Below, piece by piece: positions 47,088 to 59,405 of a stretch of DNA of 64,000 bases. The translations under genes were made by a program, and so were the position numbers. Source of the stretch: Cyathus striatus (Eukaryota; Basidiomycota; Agaricomycetes; Agaricales; Nidulariaceae). The DNA lies in assembly GCA_025738555.1 (NCBI GenBank), contig JAOVFP010000009.1, positions 62,001-126,000 on the forward strand, written 5' to 3'. Numbering within the stretch: position 1 is the stretch's first letter; each line of letters begins with the position of its first letter. A model generated the notes under the pieces. That model made no database searches. It was not told the origin of the DNA and saw only the letters and a list, made by a program, of their open reading frames with translations.

Positions 47088-48177
47088 TGTTAGATGCAGT
47101 TCCGAGTGGTGAGGAGAAGCCACTGAATTTCAGGCTCCTATATGTATGTATTCAAACCTCGAAGACTATCCGCTGTAGATGGAGCAATGACTCGAAATGC
47201 TGATGCGATAGAACACCTTAATACCCTATAATCTCCTAATTCGGAAGAGTACAGTGCGAGTGATTGTGAAAGTTTGGTTTCATTTTGTGGTTTATTTTTA
47301 TCATTCGTGAAGTAGAGTCCACGCAAGTAGTTTATGGGTGAAAATGATTTGCGCGATGACGAATTACGGGACCAAAGTTAAGTTATGGAACCGTAGGTAA
47401 AAAACGAAGCATCTATATCCCCTTATTGCCTTATAAAGGTCAAATGCTGTAAGCAACGTTGGGGTGACATCGTGCACATTCAAGCTTCGAACTCGGAGTC
47501 AACCGAAAAGCGTTGTCCTTTCCAAGGTCTAAAAATATCTGAAGAATTGCAGTGAATGATAGATTATCGTACTCCGACTCCCTATTGGTGTATCCGAAAA
47601 GACGAATACCATGGAGGTAGCAAGAGTACTGTGATTGAATTCGGGGCGTACATTCAGCTTCGGTGACGGTACCAGCAATAAGTACCGATTAGATGCTCGC
47701 AGTAATGGATCAGGATAAAGAAATATGGCTTGAAATGGTGAAGCAAACAGGAACGTCAAGGAAACCAAAAGTACTGAGCACTGAAATCAAACCGAACGTG
47801 TTGTAAGTAAAACACTGCGATAGCTTTGAAATATAGCAACCACAAATATTTATTACTATGTATTGAGCCAGCTTGGCTTGGATCTCGTTCATTTGTCCAA
47901 TCATCCGACTTTCATCTGAGAACTTGGAAGATGTTACCACACTGAAGTTTCCATTATATAATCACAAAACTACTTACGACAAAAAATCATTGAGCACCTC
48001 CGTCATCAAGTCGTTGAACTTTTGCAAGAACTTGCGTCAAACTTATTACTTATTTAGATTGCTATTGCTGAGTAAGTACATTAAGTTGACAGTAAGTACA
48101 TATGCATTACCACCGGTGAGTATCCAATAGCTCAATAGAGCGATGGTGCCTTGGAACAACTCCAGCAACTACCTCAT
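47088..48177. other. intergenic between tandem GMC genes
   Basis: Promoter side of GMC1 and 3' flank of GMC2. A TATA-like tatatgtatg occurs near 47140 upstream of GMC1. The remaining short frames have no motifs. Confidence 0.4.
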
Positions 48178-50525
48178 TTAATATGACCGACTTGTCCTGC
48201 TCATCCACGCCCATTTGATCAAATCCGCCGCTCTTTCAGCAACAGCATAAATTGGAGCTTGATTATTACCACTCGTAGCAGACGGCTGGACGTATATATC
48301 AAATCAGCACAATTGCATTCATCATACCTCACTCCAACTCACAATGACTGAGCCATCAACAATGCGTAAGCCAGGGGCACCCTTCACCCTCAAATCAGAA
48401 TCAACTACACCATAACTAGCTCCCTTGGGGGACATAGCTGCCGTTCCGGCAGCATGACAAGTAGCGAATGCAGTTCGACGAATATAAGCCTCGATCTGTT
48501 TGTCCGTCACCTCATCTTGTGTAGGTTGAAATGGTGCGACTAGGATGCCCTTCCATACTGGAGCACTGAAAAACTTGCGCATATATTTGATCACTTCGAT
48601 TGCTACCAGCACGTCGTACTCATGTGTCAGAAACCCGGCATTGATGATAGGCTGGTCCAGCGGGTTGTTGCTGCGAATCGTGACATACCCTCCTATGAAA
48701 GCAATGTTATTACTTTATAGCACAAATGAGCAAACAAAAGACAAGTATAATAGTGCTTACTTGACTGGGGGGTTGTAGCCCAACCAATAAATCCTACAAA
48801 TTCTACTCCCGGTGCCGACTGGAAGTGGCCATTAGATTCCTGAAAGCATCATAAGCAGCTGAATTACAAAAAGATACGTGCCATGTACTATAATTGCGAG
48901 GCATATATGTGGCGTGTTAGGCCCAAAGGTAGGATCAGTCTGGTTAACGAAGACCGATGAATTGCCGGGCAGCCGTATACCTCCCATTTGACTAGAAGAT
49001 GGAGCTACGAGTGGTCCTGTTTTGCTTCTGTTCCATTCTGCTAGCGATTCCGCCAGGAGCGTAGCGTTGTGAACAAGACTGCACTTGACGTTAAAAACAA
49101 GAAGATATAAGTGTATGACCGACTAACTCGTTACCAGTCGTGTTAGAAATCCACGAGGCCTCCAATGCCAAATGGTTACTGAGATTTTTGCCAACATCAG
49201 GAAGATGCACTACCGGATTTACCCCAACTGCTTTCAGTTCGTCTGTGTCCCCGATACCAGAGCTCAATAGGAGTTGTGGGGTTCCTATGACCCCAGCAGA
49301 CAAAATAATCTCCTTTTCCGCAAAAACATTGTTGGCATTGGCCATGGTACCTGATAGCACTAAGCATAAGTACACTCAAATCGATTAGAGTAACACGGGA
49401 AGTCACCATTTATATCAGAAACAAATTCAACCTTTCCAAACGACAAATTCTTTCCCGACGTTTGGGGCACTCGAGTAACCCTTGCTCCGAGAAGAACATG
49501 TAGATTAGGGCGACTGGTGACAGGGCTCAAATATGCCATTGCAGAACTGCTTCGTACGCCATGACCTATTGTCGCCTGAGTCCATCCTATTATCCATGTT
49601 AGTATGAATGAAATGTAAATTATAATAAAGCTCCACCTATTCCGATGAAACGGCCCGTGTTCATATCTTGCATGAACGGGAATATATCCAGTAGCTCTCT
49701 CGTAGTTTGAATCACAGGATCGTCTATTACTTGATGATAGCCAGGAAGGCTAACTGAAAGGGGCCCCTTAACAGAATGGAAGGAAGGATCATATTGCCCT
49801 GATGTATTGTGATGATCAGCTGGCGGCGTCCACCCTTCACCCTACATCAAAAGTAAATTTCAATAATATAGACATACAAGTGATATACAATTACCTTTAG
49901 TATATAGGGAAAGATGTTCGTCCAGGACCAATCGGAGTCCTCAGTTACATTAGCCCAATGATCATAATCATCCGACGAGCCACGAGCATAGATAAACCCA
50001 TCTACAAAAGAGATATCAAGAGCATGTGTTGGGTTAAAGATCAATGACACACACTATGTGAGCTACTACCGCCCAGAATATGACCTCTTGCATACAATAA
50101 AGTACGGTTATTCAGCTCGGGCTGGGGAACCATTGTCGAGTTCCAGTCCCAGGGAGTATAACCTGTCTCAAGCCTATAGCCGAAGAAGGGAACCACCGAA
50201 TCGATAACACCTTCATTCCTAGATGTATTATGACCAACAAGTTCAACAAAACTGTAACCAATACATACGATGGACCAGCCTCAACGACCAAGATAGTAAA
50301 GCTTGGAATTTCCGTGAGTCGATTCGCAATGACCAGTCCCGCGAGTCCACCTGTAAAATGTAGTGTTAGGATAACACGATGCAGCCAGTTCCAAATATAC
50401 ATTCCTCCTACAATGACAAAATCAAATCTGTCAGTGGGTAGTTCTTGGAAGCTCTGGTATATCCTTGCAAGGCATTGCGAGACGAGGAATATTTGAAATA
50501 AAAGAGGAGTGGATATATGCTTCAT
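48178..50525 (-). CDS. secreted GMC oxidoreductase 2 (aryl-alcohol-oxidase-like)
   Basis: Paralog of the preceding gene with the same exon plan. ATG 50525 gives MKHISTPLLFQIFLVSQCLA, a signal peptide, then FDFVIVGG/GLAGLVIANRLTE, VVEAGPS, EGWTPPADHHNTSG-like and LSVSLPGY regions (about 49845-49730), VFAEKEIILSAGVIGTPQLLL (about 49330), RLPGNSSVF, the catalytic His in CHAAGTAAMSPKGASYG (about 48455) and LRIVDGSVIV. After the last intron comes SGNNQAPIYAVAERAADLI, again with Asn at the second active-site position. It ends at TAA 48178-48180. The C-terminal tail differs from paralog 1 after the last conserved helix. High similarity including intron sites implies tandem duplication. Confidence 0.88.
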
Positions 50526-51002
50526 TGTTAGGCAGAACCAGTCCTGAGCGGAGAAGAGAAGTTGCTGAATTTAAGTTGCCTACATTTATATATTTGCTAT
50601 CGCCCCTAATGTCCATGTCCCATAAACATGAAAGACGCCAGACATTGATCGGTGTACTCCTAACGATGGCCCCCTTTGAGGCTTATTTTATCGTCCATGA
50701 AGCAGATTCAGATGTTAAGAACGGAGCCCAGAAAATGTATCAATCCTTGGTGCAATGAAGCTTTTGAGGAGCCACAAGACCACAGATACGAGTAACGAAG
50801 GGCACAGATGAGCTACATCCTGTTCAAATCACGTCGTTATCTTCTGAGAGACAAACAAAAGTATTCTGGCAGATAAAGACTAGCGTGATGAAGGTAGTAA
50901 ACAGCGTTGGAGTGGGTTTGCGTAAATTCAATCTTCAAAAGCCCGGCCCCTTCATGCATGGTGGCAGCGAACTGTAAGGAAAACTGGCATGAACGTCGTC
51001 AT
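50526..51002. other. promoter side of GMC2
   Basis: No gene. A frame at 50465-50758 (+) overlaps the GMC2 start antisense and shows no motif. Confidence 0.4.
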
Positions 51003-51465
51003 TTAGAAAGTGTTTGGCGACTGAGCAAACATTGCAAAGGCCTTGAAAGATAGCAATAACAAACAAACTAAGGTCAAGTATGCTTTCGAGCCGGCTTGAT
51101 TTCTACTTCCACCGTCGTGGTAAATATAGTATTTGACGGGAGCAACCAAATGATGAGCATTTCCTATCTGAATGCTGGTATCACCAGTTGAGCACATCCC
51201 ATCTGTGATGAACGAAGGCGACTCCGATTCCTACGCAATCCGTGCATACTAAGATGAAATAATGATACTTAAACTTATACTTCTATGTACGTACTTGCGA
51301 GGTGAGTTCTAGCTGTGGCGCACTTGGGGGCAAATGAACATCCCAAGAACATCCACAACGACTGAAATCGCAGAGTCGTAAAGTTTCAAAACTGAAGGGG
51401 ACCCAGGACCGCCTGAAACTTGTCAGAATCAAGCGAATCAGCTGGGCGCTACGCCAAAAAAACAA
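51003..51465 (-). CDS. possible small anchored protein, two exons, or 3' remnant
   Basis: Minus strand: a frame containing WVPFSFETLRLCDFSRCG (about 51410-51355) runs to LTSQ. After a possible intron (donor gtacgtac near 51297, acceptor gcgtag near 51228) it continues ESESPSFITDGM and a polar stretch with YYIYHDGGSRNQAGS, ending in a hydrophobic tail YLTLVCLLLLSFKAFAMF (about 51080-51020). A small residue followed by a hydrophobic tail resembles a GPI-anchor signal. No clear signal peptide is seen at the N-terminus, so this could be the 3' remnant of a larger gene. The family is not recognised. Confidence 0.35.
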
Positions 51466-51589
51466 ACCAAGTCCCAGGGTTCAGCAAAATTTTCCCGGAC
51501 CGCTTAACGACGCCAGTCAGTACGATGTTATAAAACAACCAATCAGCGCTTCACCGCCACCTCTCCTCCTCCTTCCCCCCTCCCCCAAA

Positions 51590-53151
51590 ATGCCCCGCTC
51601 AAAATCGCCCTCCCGCCTCCCTCAGTGGCGCATCTCGGGCAAGCTCACCACGCGCCGCCGCCCCGCAACATGGGCCATTCTCCTCATAGGCGCCGTCTCC
51701 CTCTTCTTCACCTACCGATACTTCCACTCGCACGGCAGAGGCGACAACGGGCTCATCTTCAGCATGAACCCCGAGACCGTGGTGGACCTCGACGTGCCGC
51801 CCACGTGGGAGGAGCTGAAGAAGTGGGAGCGCGAGCTCCCGCAGCATAACCTCGACTTGCCCTTCCCCGAGGGCAAAACAGGACGCTACGTGTACTTTAA
51901 GAGCGAGATCTATCAGCTGGGCTGGAATAATGTGTTAAACGAACGGTGTGTGCTTTCTACTTTCTTGCTGTTGCAAGCTAATTCTCCACAGGCTTATGAA
52001 TACATACCTCGCATACAAATCCAAGCGCGCCTACGTCTTCCAAAGCTACGAATGGAAGCGCGAGTACTACCCCTGGCCCGAACACAAACGGCGCGAATAT
52101 GTCCCACACACGCCTCTCCCTGCGCTCATCGCCGGCCCCTCTGCCGGCGGACCCTGGGACCCAGAAGACGAAGCGCCTCGCTCCGTCTCGAAAGAATGGT
52201 ACGACGTCGTCTGCCCGCCAAAGGACCGCAGGATCATCAGCACCGGGGACGTCAAGCCCGATATCATGTGGGACACCGGCGACGTGATCTTCGGGACATG
52301 GGAGAAGCTCCTGCGCGACGCACCCGAGCGCTGCATCGAAATCCAATCCGCGAAGCGCTCGAGCGATAATTTCCCGCAGGTGTTTGATTTATACCTCTGG
52401 GGAAGTGATAGGATTTTGCCTTTGTGGGAGGAGTTCTCCAAGTCGCCTGTATCAAGGCTGCTTGCGACTGCGCCAGTGGTGTCTGCTCAGGTGGAAAGGA
52501 ATGAGTATCTCTTTTGGCCTACCGGCCCCCGCCCCTCCGTTCCGGCCTCACGAAACCCCTACGAACGCATGCTCGCGATCCATCTCCGCCGGGGCGACTA
52601 CAAAGAAGCATGTAAGGGCCTCGCGCAATGGAATTCGACGTTCTACTCCTGGAACCTCCTTCCCTCCCTCCCCGACAAATTCACTCCGCCCCCAGGAGGC
52701 GAATGGGGAAAGAACACCCCAGAGAACGAGGCAAAATACTTTGTGCACTGTCTCCCTACGTTCGACTTCATCGTGCAGAAGATCCGGGACTCGAGGGCGG
52801 ACTACATCAAGGCGAACCCGAAGGAGCCAAGAGTGCTAGATGTGTTGTATTTGTTGACAAATGATGAGAGTGACTGGTTGGATAATCTCAAGGCGACACT
52901 GGCGAATGATGGGTGGTATACGATTCGGACGACGAGGGACTTGATTTTGTCGCAGGAAGGGAAAGACGTAAATATGGCTGTGGATATGGATATTGCGAGG
53001 AAGGCGGCGGTGTTTATTGGGAATGGGGTATGTTGTATTTTCTCTCATTTTTCTAATGCTAATTGTGCTGCAGTGGTCTTCGTTTACCAGCAACATTGTT
53101 CATCGGCGTCTCGTCGACGGCAAGGCGCCTATCAGTAATCGGTTCTATTAA
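51590..53151 (+). CDS. O-fucosyltransferase-like type II membrane protein 1
   Basis: Likely Golgi glycosyltransferase of the GDP-fucose protein O-fucosyltransferase superfamily, as a family-level inference. ATG 51590 starts a basic cytoplasmic tail and one membrane anchor (TWAILLIGAVSLFFTYRYF, residues about 27-45). Conserved strings: LGWNNVLNE at the first intron (51946-51991), MNTYLAYKSKRAYVFQ, AGPSAGGPWDP, the donor-binding-like AIHLRRGDYKEACKG (about 52570), TNDESDWLD (about 52860) and, after the last intron (53030-53073), WSSFTSNIVHRRLVDGK. Stop at 53149-53151. The length of about 485 residues suits the family. A close paralog lies at 55008-56542. Its 5' half is more GC-rich than its neighbours. 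Confidence 0.8.
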
Positions 53152-53450
53152 GCTTTTCCATGACTGGCAGATACCCTTTCACGATTGTTATAATGACTCG
53201 TTATCACAAGAAGTATTGTATTACTAGGCGATTATCGCCAGATACCCATCTTAATATTAATGGCTTTTGGGGTGTGGTTAAACTTGGAGTCAGAAAATAA
53301 CATTTGGTTTCTCATGTTTGGTTTCTCATGTACAGTAATATACCAAGCAACAGAAGTCTATAGAACGAACGTAACAGAATAAACGAGTGGAAGGAATACA
53401 AAAGAGTGGCAGGCGTATCGTGTGTACAGCCCAATCAAGGTATCAAAGTA
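53152..53450. other. convergent 3' flanks
   Basis: Short AT-rich spacer between the glycosyltransferase (+) and the DUF1275 gene (-). Confidence 0.5.
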
Positions 53451-54437
53451 TCACTGCTTCTTGCTAGGGACGAAAATCCACGAAAAGCAGATTAAAATCC
53501 TAAAGCCCACACCAATCCCTAGTGTCGCGCCCGTGCCCAACTTGGCTAGGATCGAGCGTCCGACAAATGCGCCGAGAAAGAGGGATACGGCAGCGATGAG
53601 CCTATGGTCGCGCGACATTACCCTTTGCTTTAAGCGAAAGAGACGCGGGTCGGACATTAATTCGACCCATACCGTCGTCAACACAACTGTTGGAGTTGTA
53701 AGTGCAAGCCTAACAAATGAACAAACGCGAACATACTGGTAGTTCCAAACTGCGTATTCAGCCTCTTCCCCAAAATCCCCTGAACACCCAAGCTGGCACT
53801 AATAAATGCCAACCCGACGAAACTAAGGACATTCGTCCACGCCGGGTCGTCCCTTGCGTTCGCGATGGCGGGTTCACCGCTCTGCCAAAGGGCAACTGCA
53901 CCAGCCATGGTGAGGAGAGCTTGGATGAACGTTCCGGAGACGAGCCAGAGGCGTTTGTGCGGGCCTACGCGGTCGCCGATGCGACCAACGAACGCACCGA
54001 GGTTGAAGGAGATGAGGGAGCAGAGGGCTTGTTGGTCTGCTCTGTGGAAGGTCTTGTCGCGGAATCCGGGGGCGCCTTCGAAGAGTCGCGCGAGGGCTAG
54101 TGCGAGCTGTGTTTACGCGTTAGTAATGGTAAATGGAGAGAGAGGGAAGTACATACCTGGGCAAAGTTGCCGGTTTGAAAGCCGCACCATACGAAAATTG
54201 CTGAGAAGGATATCACGTCTCTGAGGGATGTGTAAGGTGTGGTAAGGAGGAAGAAAAAGAAAAAATAAACATGTATCCGGTCATAAAGCAATATGCAGCC
54301 AACGGTGCAGTACTCTCAGCAGGATCGACGTCCTGGCCAAGATAAGTCCACAAGGAGATCGTCTGTCCTCTCCGCCCGCCTTCTGGGTCATGAGCATAGT
54401 CGCCCGAGCGGGACTTTACCAACGCAGCAGTAGCCAT
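53451..54437 (-). CDS. DUF1275 (YoaK-type) multi-pass membrane protein
   Basis: ATG 54437 (MATAALVKSRSGD) leads to APLAAYCFMTGY, then after introns DVISFSAIFVWCGFQTGNFAQ (about 54215-54160), LALARLFEG, ADQQALCSLISFNLGAFVGR with GDRVGPHKRLWL (about 54030-53945), FIQALLTMAGAVALW, NVLSFVGLAFISASLGVQG (about 53830-53780), RLNTQFGTT/VVLTTVWVEL across the last intron, and closing membrane segments GATLGIGVGFRILICFSWIF. This series fits the DUF1275 family of six-helix membrane proteins of unknown transport role. Stop at 53451. It sits between the two fucosyltransferase-like paralogs, on the opposite strand. Confidence 0.85.
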
Positions 54438-55007
54438 GCTAGTTTAACTATTGCGGGGAAGATGGGGGACAAGAGAGGTGGAGAATGGAAGAGCCAGCTG
54501 GTTTTGAGTCGGAAGCATTTGGGTTAGACGCGACAGAAAGCATTTTGCATTTTAGCGTGGGTCTCTCTATCTCCGCTCCAAATCCGACTTGGCTTGTCTT
54601 GGAGCTTGGTAGCCGTAGCCCAAGTCTCCCAAGTCTGTTTTCTGGACTGACATATCTCCACCCAAGGTTCTTATTTTTATTCCCATTTTATATTGCACTC
54701 ACAATAGTTCACAATGTTCTCCGTTTGCGGATCACACTAGCTCAATTCCCGGGAAACAAATCACCCGCTGGTTCATATCTTTGCTCCCGTCTCTTGCGTC
54801 ACTGCCAAAATGTCGAGATTACGAACAGCAGCGAAAAAATAAAACAATTCAACTTCATCATAAGATTCAGAACTGACAAACATCTGCATTGCAACGGAGA
54901 TCAAACCCCGAAATAGCCTTGGCCACCATGGGCGCCAGCCTGCTCAAACACTTCTGAGATTTCTTTCCTTCTGCCAGCACTTGACACAAAAACAAGCTAC
55001 AGCTGCA
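54438..55007. other. intergenic between divergent genes
   Basis: Shared 5' region of DUF1275 (-) and the second glycosyltransferase (+). A 143-codon frame at 54485-54916 has no motifs and lies in the promoter region; it is not supported. Confidence 0.45.
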
Positions 55008-56542
55008 ATGCAGCTCCTAACAAACCGCCGACGCCTCTTCCAACTCCTCTTGGGGTTCCTCGGCGCATTCACATTCCTCACCTTCCTTACTTACCGCCGA
55101 GCCCCGCCGCCCGTTCACACGGAAAAGATCATCGTCCCCGTGTCACAGCCCGAGGACCATGATGTGCCGCCCTCGTACACCAAGTTGCGCGAATACGAGA
55201 AAGGCCTCCCGCAGCATGACTTGGAGCTGCCTCTCCCCGAAGGTAAAAAAGGACGTTATGTCGTGTTCCGGAATCAGATTGCCATGCTGGGGTGGAATAA
55301 TTGTTTGAATGAAGTGTATGCCATTTCCACTATGCTGTACATATTGTACTAATAACAGAAAAAAAGGCTAATGAACTCCTACCTGGCATACAAATCCCAA
55401 CGCTCATACGTCTTTCAAGACTACGTCTGGAAACCTGAATACTACCCCTGGCCGAGAGAAAAGTGGTACAAGAACGAACACCCCCGCACACCACTCAACG
55501 CGCTCATCTCTGGACCTACCGCTGGCGGACCATGGGACCCCGCCGATTCAGCTCCGCGCTCCGTCTCCGAAGAATACTATTTCCAAGTCTGCCCAGAGCA
55601 CGAGCGCAGAATCATCAACACGCGCGACGTCAAACCCCCTATCCTATCAGAATCGGGAGACGTCATCTTTCGTACCTGGGAGAAATTGCTGAGGGACGCG
55701 CCGGAGAGGTGCATTGAGATTCATCCAGCGGATAGGTCCGAGGATAACTTTCCGCAAACATTCGATCTGTTCCTTTGGGGCTCGTATAGGATTCTGTCGA
55801 TGTGGGAGGAGTTCTCCAAGTCGCCTGTGTCGAAGCTCCTGGGGACGAGTCCGGTTGTCAATGCCGCTGTGGACCGGAACGAGTACTTGTTCTTGCCTAA
55901 GGGCCCGAGGCCCGCCTTCGCGGCGAGCAGAAACCCGTATGACAGGATGCTGGCGATCCACTTGCGGAGGGGGGACTATAAAGAGGCATGCAAAGGCCTT
56001 GCGCAATGGAACTCGACATTCTACAGCTGGAACTTGTTAGAATTCTTACCGGACAAGTTCATTCCCCCGCCAGGGGGCGAGCTCGGCAAAAACACGCCAG
56101 AGAACGAGGCAAAGTACTTTGAACACTGCCTGCCGACGTTTGAGTTTATCGTGCAGAAGATCCAGGACTCGCGAAGGGACTATATCGCTGAGGGGGTGAA
56201 GAAGGGGGAGAAGGTCCCGCGCGTGCTGGATGTGCTGTATCTTTTGACGAACGACGAGAGTGATTGGCTGGATAGGATTCGGGACACGCTGGTTAAGGAT
56301 GGGTGGCACACGGTTGTGACGAGCAGGGACTTGACGCTGGATCAGGAGCAGAAGGAGGTGGGGATGGCGGTGGACATGGATATTGCGCGGAGGGCAGCTG
56401 TGTTTATTGGCAACGGGGTGAGTGGTTTTGTTTTTGGATTGACTGGGTGCTGATGGATTTGCAGTGGAGTTCGTTTACGAGTAATATTGTGCATCGGAGG
56501 CTGGTGGATGGGAAGGAGCCCGTTGGGACGAGGTTTTACTAG
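55008..56542 (+). CDS. O-fucosyltransferase-like type II membrane protein 2
   Basis: Paralog of the gene at 51590. ATG 55008 (MQLLTNRRRLFQLLLGFLG) was chosen because the frame upstream opens only with TTG; it gives a short basic tail and anchor LGFLGAFTFLTFL. Then LGWNNCLNE, an intron at about 55315-55363, MNSYLAYKSQRSYVFQ, SGPTAGGPWDP, AIHLRRGDYKEACKG (about 55950), TNDESDWLD (about 56255), MAVDMDIARRAAVFIGNG, the last intron (about 56418-56464) and WSSFTSNIVHRRLVDGKEP. Stop TAG at 56540-56542. Intron positions match paralog 1, so the pair arose by duplication. The lumenal stem regions diverge most. Confidence 0.8.
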
Positions 56543-56741
56543 GACTGTACTTTAAAATTAGAATAGCGTGGGAATGAGAGTCGGAGAGGAAATGCCGTGT
56601 GTGCAAAGCGTGAAGGAGGCTGACAGCGGAAAGGGCTTCTCCTCGAATTCCAAGCTTGTCCAACTCAAGCACCCAAACCCACTCCCTCCTCACACACCCG
56701 CCACCCGCCCGGAACACGACCATCCTCATATAACCATCTCC

Positions 56742-58146
56742 ATGGACGCCGACCGCAAATCCACCGTCTCCTCCTTCTACGGTGCCCCTAAAAGCTCATT
56801 CGATGCCCTCTCCCATGACTTCCCACCCAATGCACCCCCCTCTACACATCCCTCCTCCAGAAGAGAGCGACCAGAAAGGGAGAGGGGCGGTGACGACGCC
56901 TCGTCCTTCTTCCAGCCTTATCCCGAGAGGAGCAGCATGGACCATCTGAACAATCCCACCCCCAACGCGAACGGCAGAGTCACCCCAGGATACAATCGTA
57001 ACACCTTTTTTCCCGCTGTGAGGGAGGAGCCACTGAAGGGGGGGAGGGACGAGGAACCAGCCAACGATGCGTGGGATGTCTATGCTGATTTTAACAATGC
57101 GGGCCCGAGATATAGTAACGCCTACGTTGCGCAGAATAGCCAAGGGTACATCTATATTCGTCGTGCTGGTGTATTGCTAATCCTGGACTAGGTACCAGCA
57201 GCTCCCACCGACAACACCAAAGCATGAGGACTCTCCTATACCCGGTGGGCCCGTGGAACTCGTCACTGTACCTGCCATGGGTGCGGAATGGGGCCGCGAG
57301 GAGCTGAAGGAGATGACCAAGAGTGCACGCAGGGAGCGCAAGGCCGAATCCCGTCGTGAGTTCTGGAAACAGTGGTACAGAGGCGAGAGGGGCATGTGCG
57401 GAAGGTACTTTACGCGCAAAGTATTTGTGTTTTTCATGTTTGGCCTTATCGCTGCGTGCGTCCTCTCTATTTTCTTTCCTTATCGACGATCTATTAACTA
57501 TGGTGCAGCACGGCGATAGTGGTAGCGTTCACCATCCCCCGCGTTCCTTCCTTCTCCTTCAACAACAACACCCCCCTCGCAAATGCCACCTCCCCCTTTG
57601 CTGATACAGTACCTACAACATTCAGCCGCGTTCCTACCAACTTTTCTTTCCCCGCCTTTGCCTCCCTACAGCTCGACACGAACTCCAACTTCCTCCCCAT
57701 CACATTCAAGTCGCTCAAAGCGCAGGTGTTTGATCTGGATACAGCCAGATTGATAGCGACGGGGGATTTGGGGAGAAAGACCGTCCCTGCGAAGAGCTTC
57801 CCCGAGATATTGCTTCCCTTGAATTTCACATATATTGCGAGTAATGATTCGGATCAGACGTGTGAGTGCTGGTTAGGTCTTTTCTGCAAGGTGGTGATTA
57901 ATGGGTTTTAGGGTTGAATTGGTATAATGGATGCAAGAACAGGATTTTGTATGCGGATGGCATCCGGCCTTGTGCGTTTCTCCCCTCCTCTCTGTTCTCC
58001 CTCCATACTCACCCCTTTTTCAACTAGCCGTGAAATTCCGTCTCGTGCTGGATATGAACATCCTCGGCCTCCCCACCCACCATACAGCCTCAACCCAAGT
58101 CTCCGACGCGGATTGCCCGATTGAACTGTCTATAAACAGTGTTTAG
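56742..58146 (+). CDS. LEA2-like single-pass membrane protein
   Basis: ATG 56742 (MDADRKSTVSSFYG) begins a long polar cytoplasmic region rich in Ser/Pro/Arg. Intron 57149-57193 leads to YQQLPPTTPKHEDSPIPGG and a charged stretch ending GRYFTRKVF. One membrane helix spans the second intron (VFVFFMFGLIAA/TAIVVAFTIP). The lumenal or vacuolar part reads PSFSFNNNTPL with several N-glycosylation sites, FKSLKAQVFDLDT, LLPLNFTYIASN, then after two more introns LNWYNGCKNRILYADG and AVKFRLVLDMNILGLPT, stopping at 58144-58146. The beta-rich lumenal part resembles the LEA-2 domain of fungal vacuolar membrane proteins. Function unknown; the family call is by gestalt. Confidence 0.65.
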
Positions 58147-58820
58147 AACTTACGGATTTCTGTCATGACTTACTAGGACCTTGGTTTTTCGTACTCATTA
58201 TACATAAGGACACTTTTCTCCGGTTCCATTTCTATGAAATTTGAATTTCCACCTTCAATCCTGCATACTGATACAACATACCGATTTGTTGTCCGCTCGT
58301 TTTAGTACCCACCCAGAACAATACCTTGTTTCTTTTAATTGCTTTTTTCTGGTTTATGGTTTCTACTTACGCCTTGGTTCTCTACCTGACGTTGTATTGT
58401 TTACAAAATCTATGCGTACGGTTACACATTTCGTTTCCGGGACAGAGAAAGTTGTACATTGACTCGGTGACGAAGGCTGGACATTGATATAAGTGTAAAT
58501 AAAATTATAAAGCGATACTCCAGCAAATAGCAAGCTACTTATAAATAATTGTTGTACATGTTTCAAGATGAGAATCCTCAAGAAGAAAATGAATGGTTAA
58601 ACACGGTACAAGTCCCCGTGTATCTGTATCCTGGTACTATGTGAATGCGACAAAAGAAAAATATGTATTTTAGTGTAGGTATGGAATCAACAATGGATCT
58701 TGGCTCACTGAGAAGTTAAAGAAAAATTTTAACATTTTAAAAATTGGCAAGTTCTTAATTAACATTTCATAGGGGCGTTGAGTTGACGAGCGGGTCCGAT
58801 GAAATCTCATACGTTCAAAA
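58147..58820. other. convergent intergenic region
   Basis: AT-rich 3' flanks of the LEA2-like gene (+) and a small membrane protein (-). No supported gene. Confidence 0.45.
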
Positions 58821-59405
58821 TCACGCAGTGATATAAACTGGACCTTGTGAAGTTCGACACAGCGTGTCGTAAGTCACTTTCGCCTCCACATAGTATTTAG
58901 GCTCGAGTGCTGATAAAAGACAAGAGTGTAAACAAAACGATAGACAAGGATAAAAATATTTACCGCAAATATTTCCCTCGGAATCAGCTACCCGCTCTAC
59001 GCCAGCTGACTGGCTGGTGGCTTTGGGCACTGCATCTGGATGCCCAAGATCGAGCTTCATGTTAGGTGCCTGAATGGGCTTCTTGGCCTCCTTGTTCTCT
59101 GTTGCAAGGTACCCAAGGATCGAATATGATCCCGGCGGCACGGAACAATTAAAAGGTAGAAACAGAAGTCGTTCCTCGCTTGTATTTTGAGCCCTTCGAA
59201 GCCGGCGGGCTCTGCATGCAAATGATGCCATGCACAGCATTAGTATCCCGAACAAAACTACAGCAACTGGAAATTAATGGTAGGTGCATGGTAAGAATCT
59301 GTGAGGATAGGAAGATAATCATGGGTATGTACCGATAAATAGTACGTTTAGAATTGTTTCTTGTGTTTTTGTTGTCGAATCATCGCGAGAAAAGACTATA
59401 GCCAT
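58821..59405 (-). CDS. small single-pass membrane protein, unknown
   Basis: Not recognised. ATG 59405 gives MAIVFSRDDSTTKTQETILN. After an intron at about 59270-59335 a membrane helix spans the splice (NVLFI/VAVVLFGILMLCMASFAC), followed by RARRLRRAQ, which predicts a cytoplasmic tail. The tail includes VPPGSYSILGYLATE and, after a second intron (58925-58978 area), ALEPKYYVEAKVTYD, ending YITA. About 160 residues. Two clean introns and a coherent topology argue for a real gene. Confidence 0.5.

Noticed and set aside
51597..52840. Several long ORFs in other frames over the fucosyltransferase-like genes
   Set aside because: GC-rich coding sequence gives open shadow frames; only one frame carries the family motifs on both paralogs.
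54485..54916. 143-codon ORF between DUF1275 and the second fucosyltransferase-like gene
   Set aside because: No domain or homologous feel, unusual composition, and it occupies the shared promoter.
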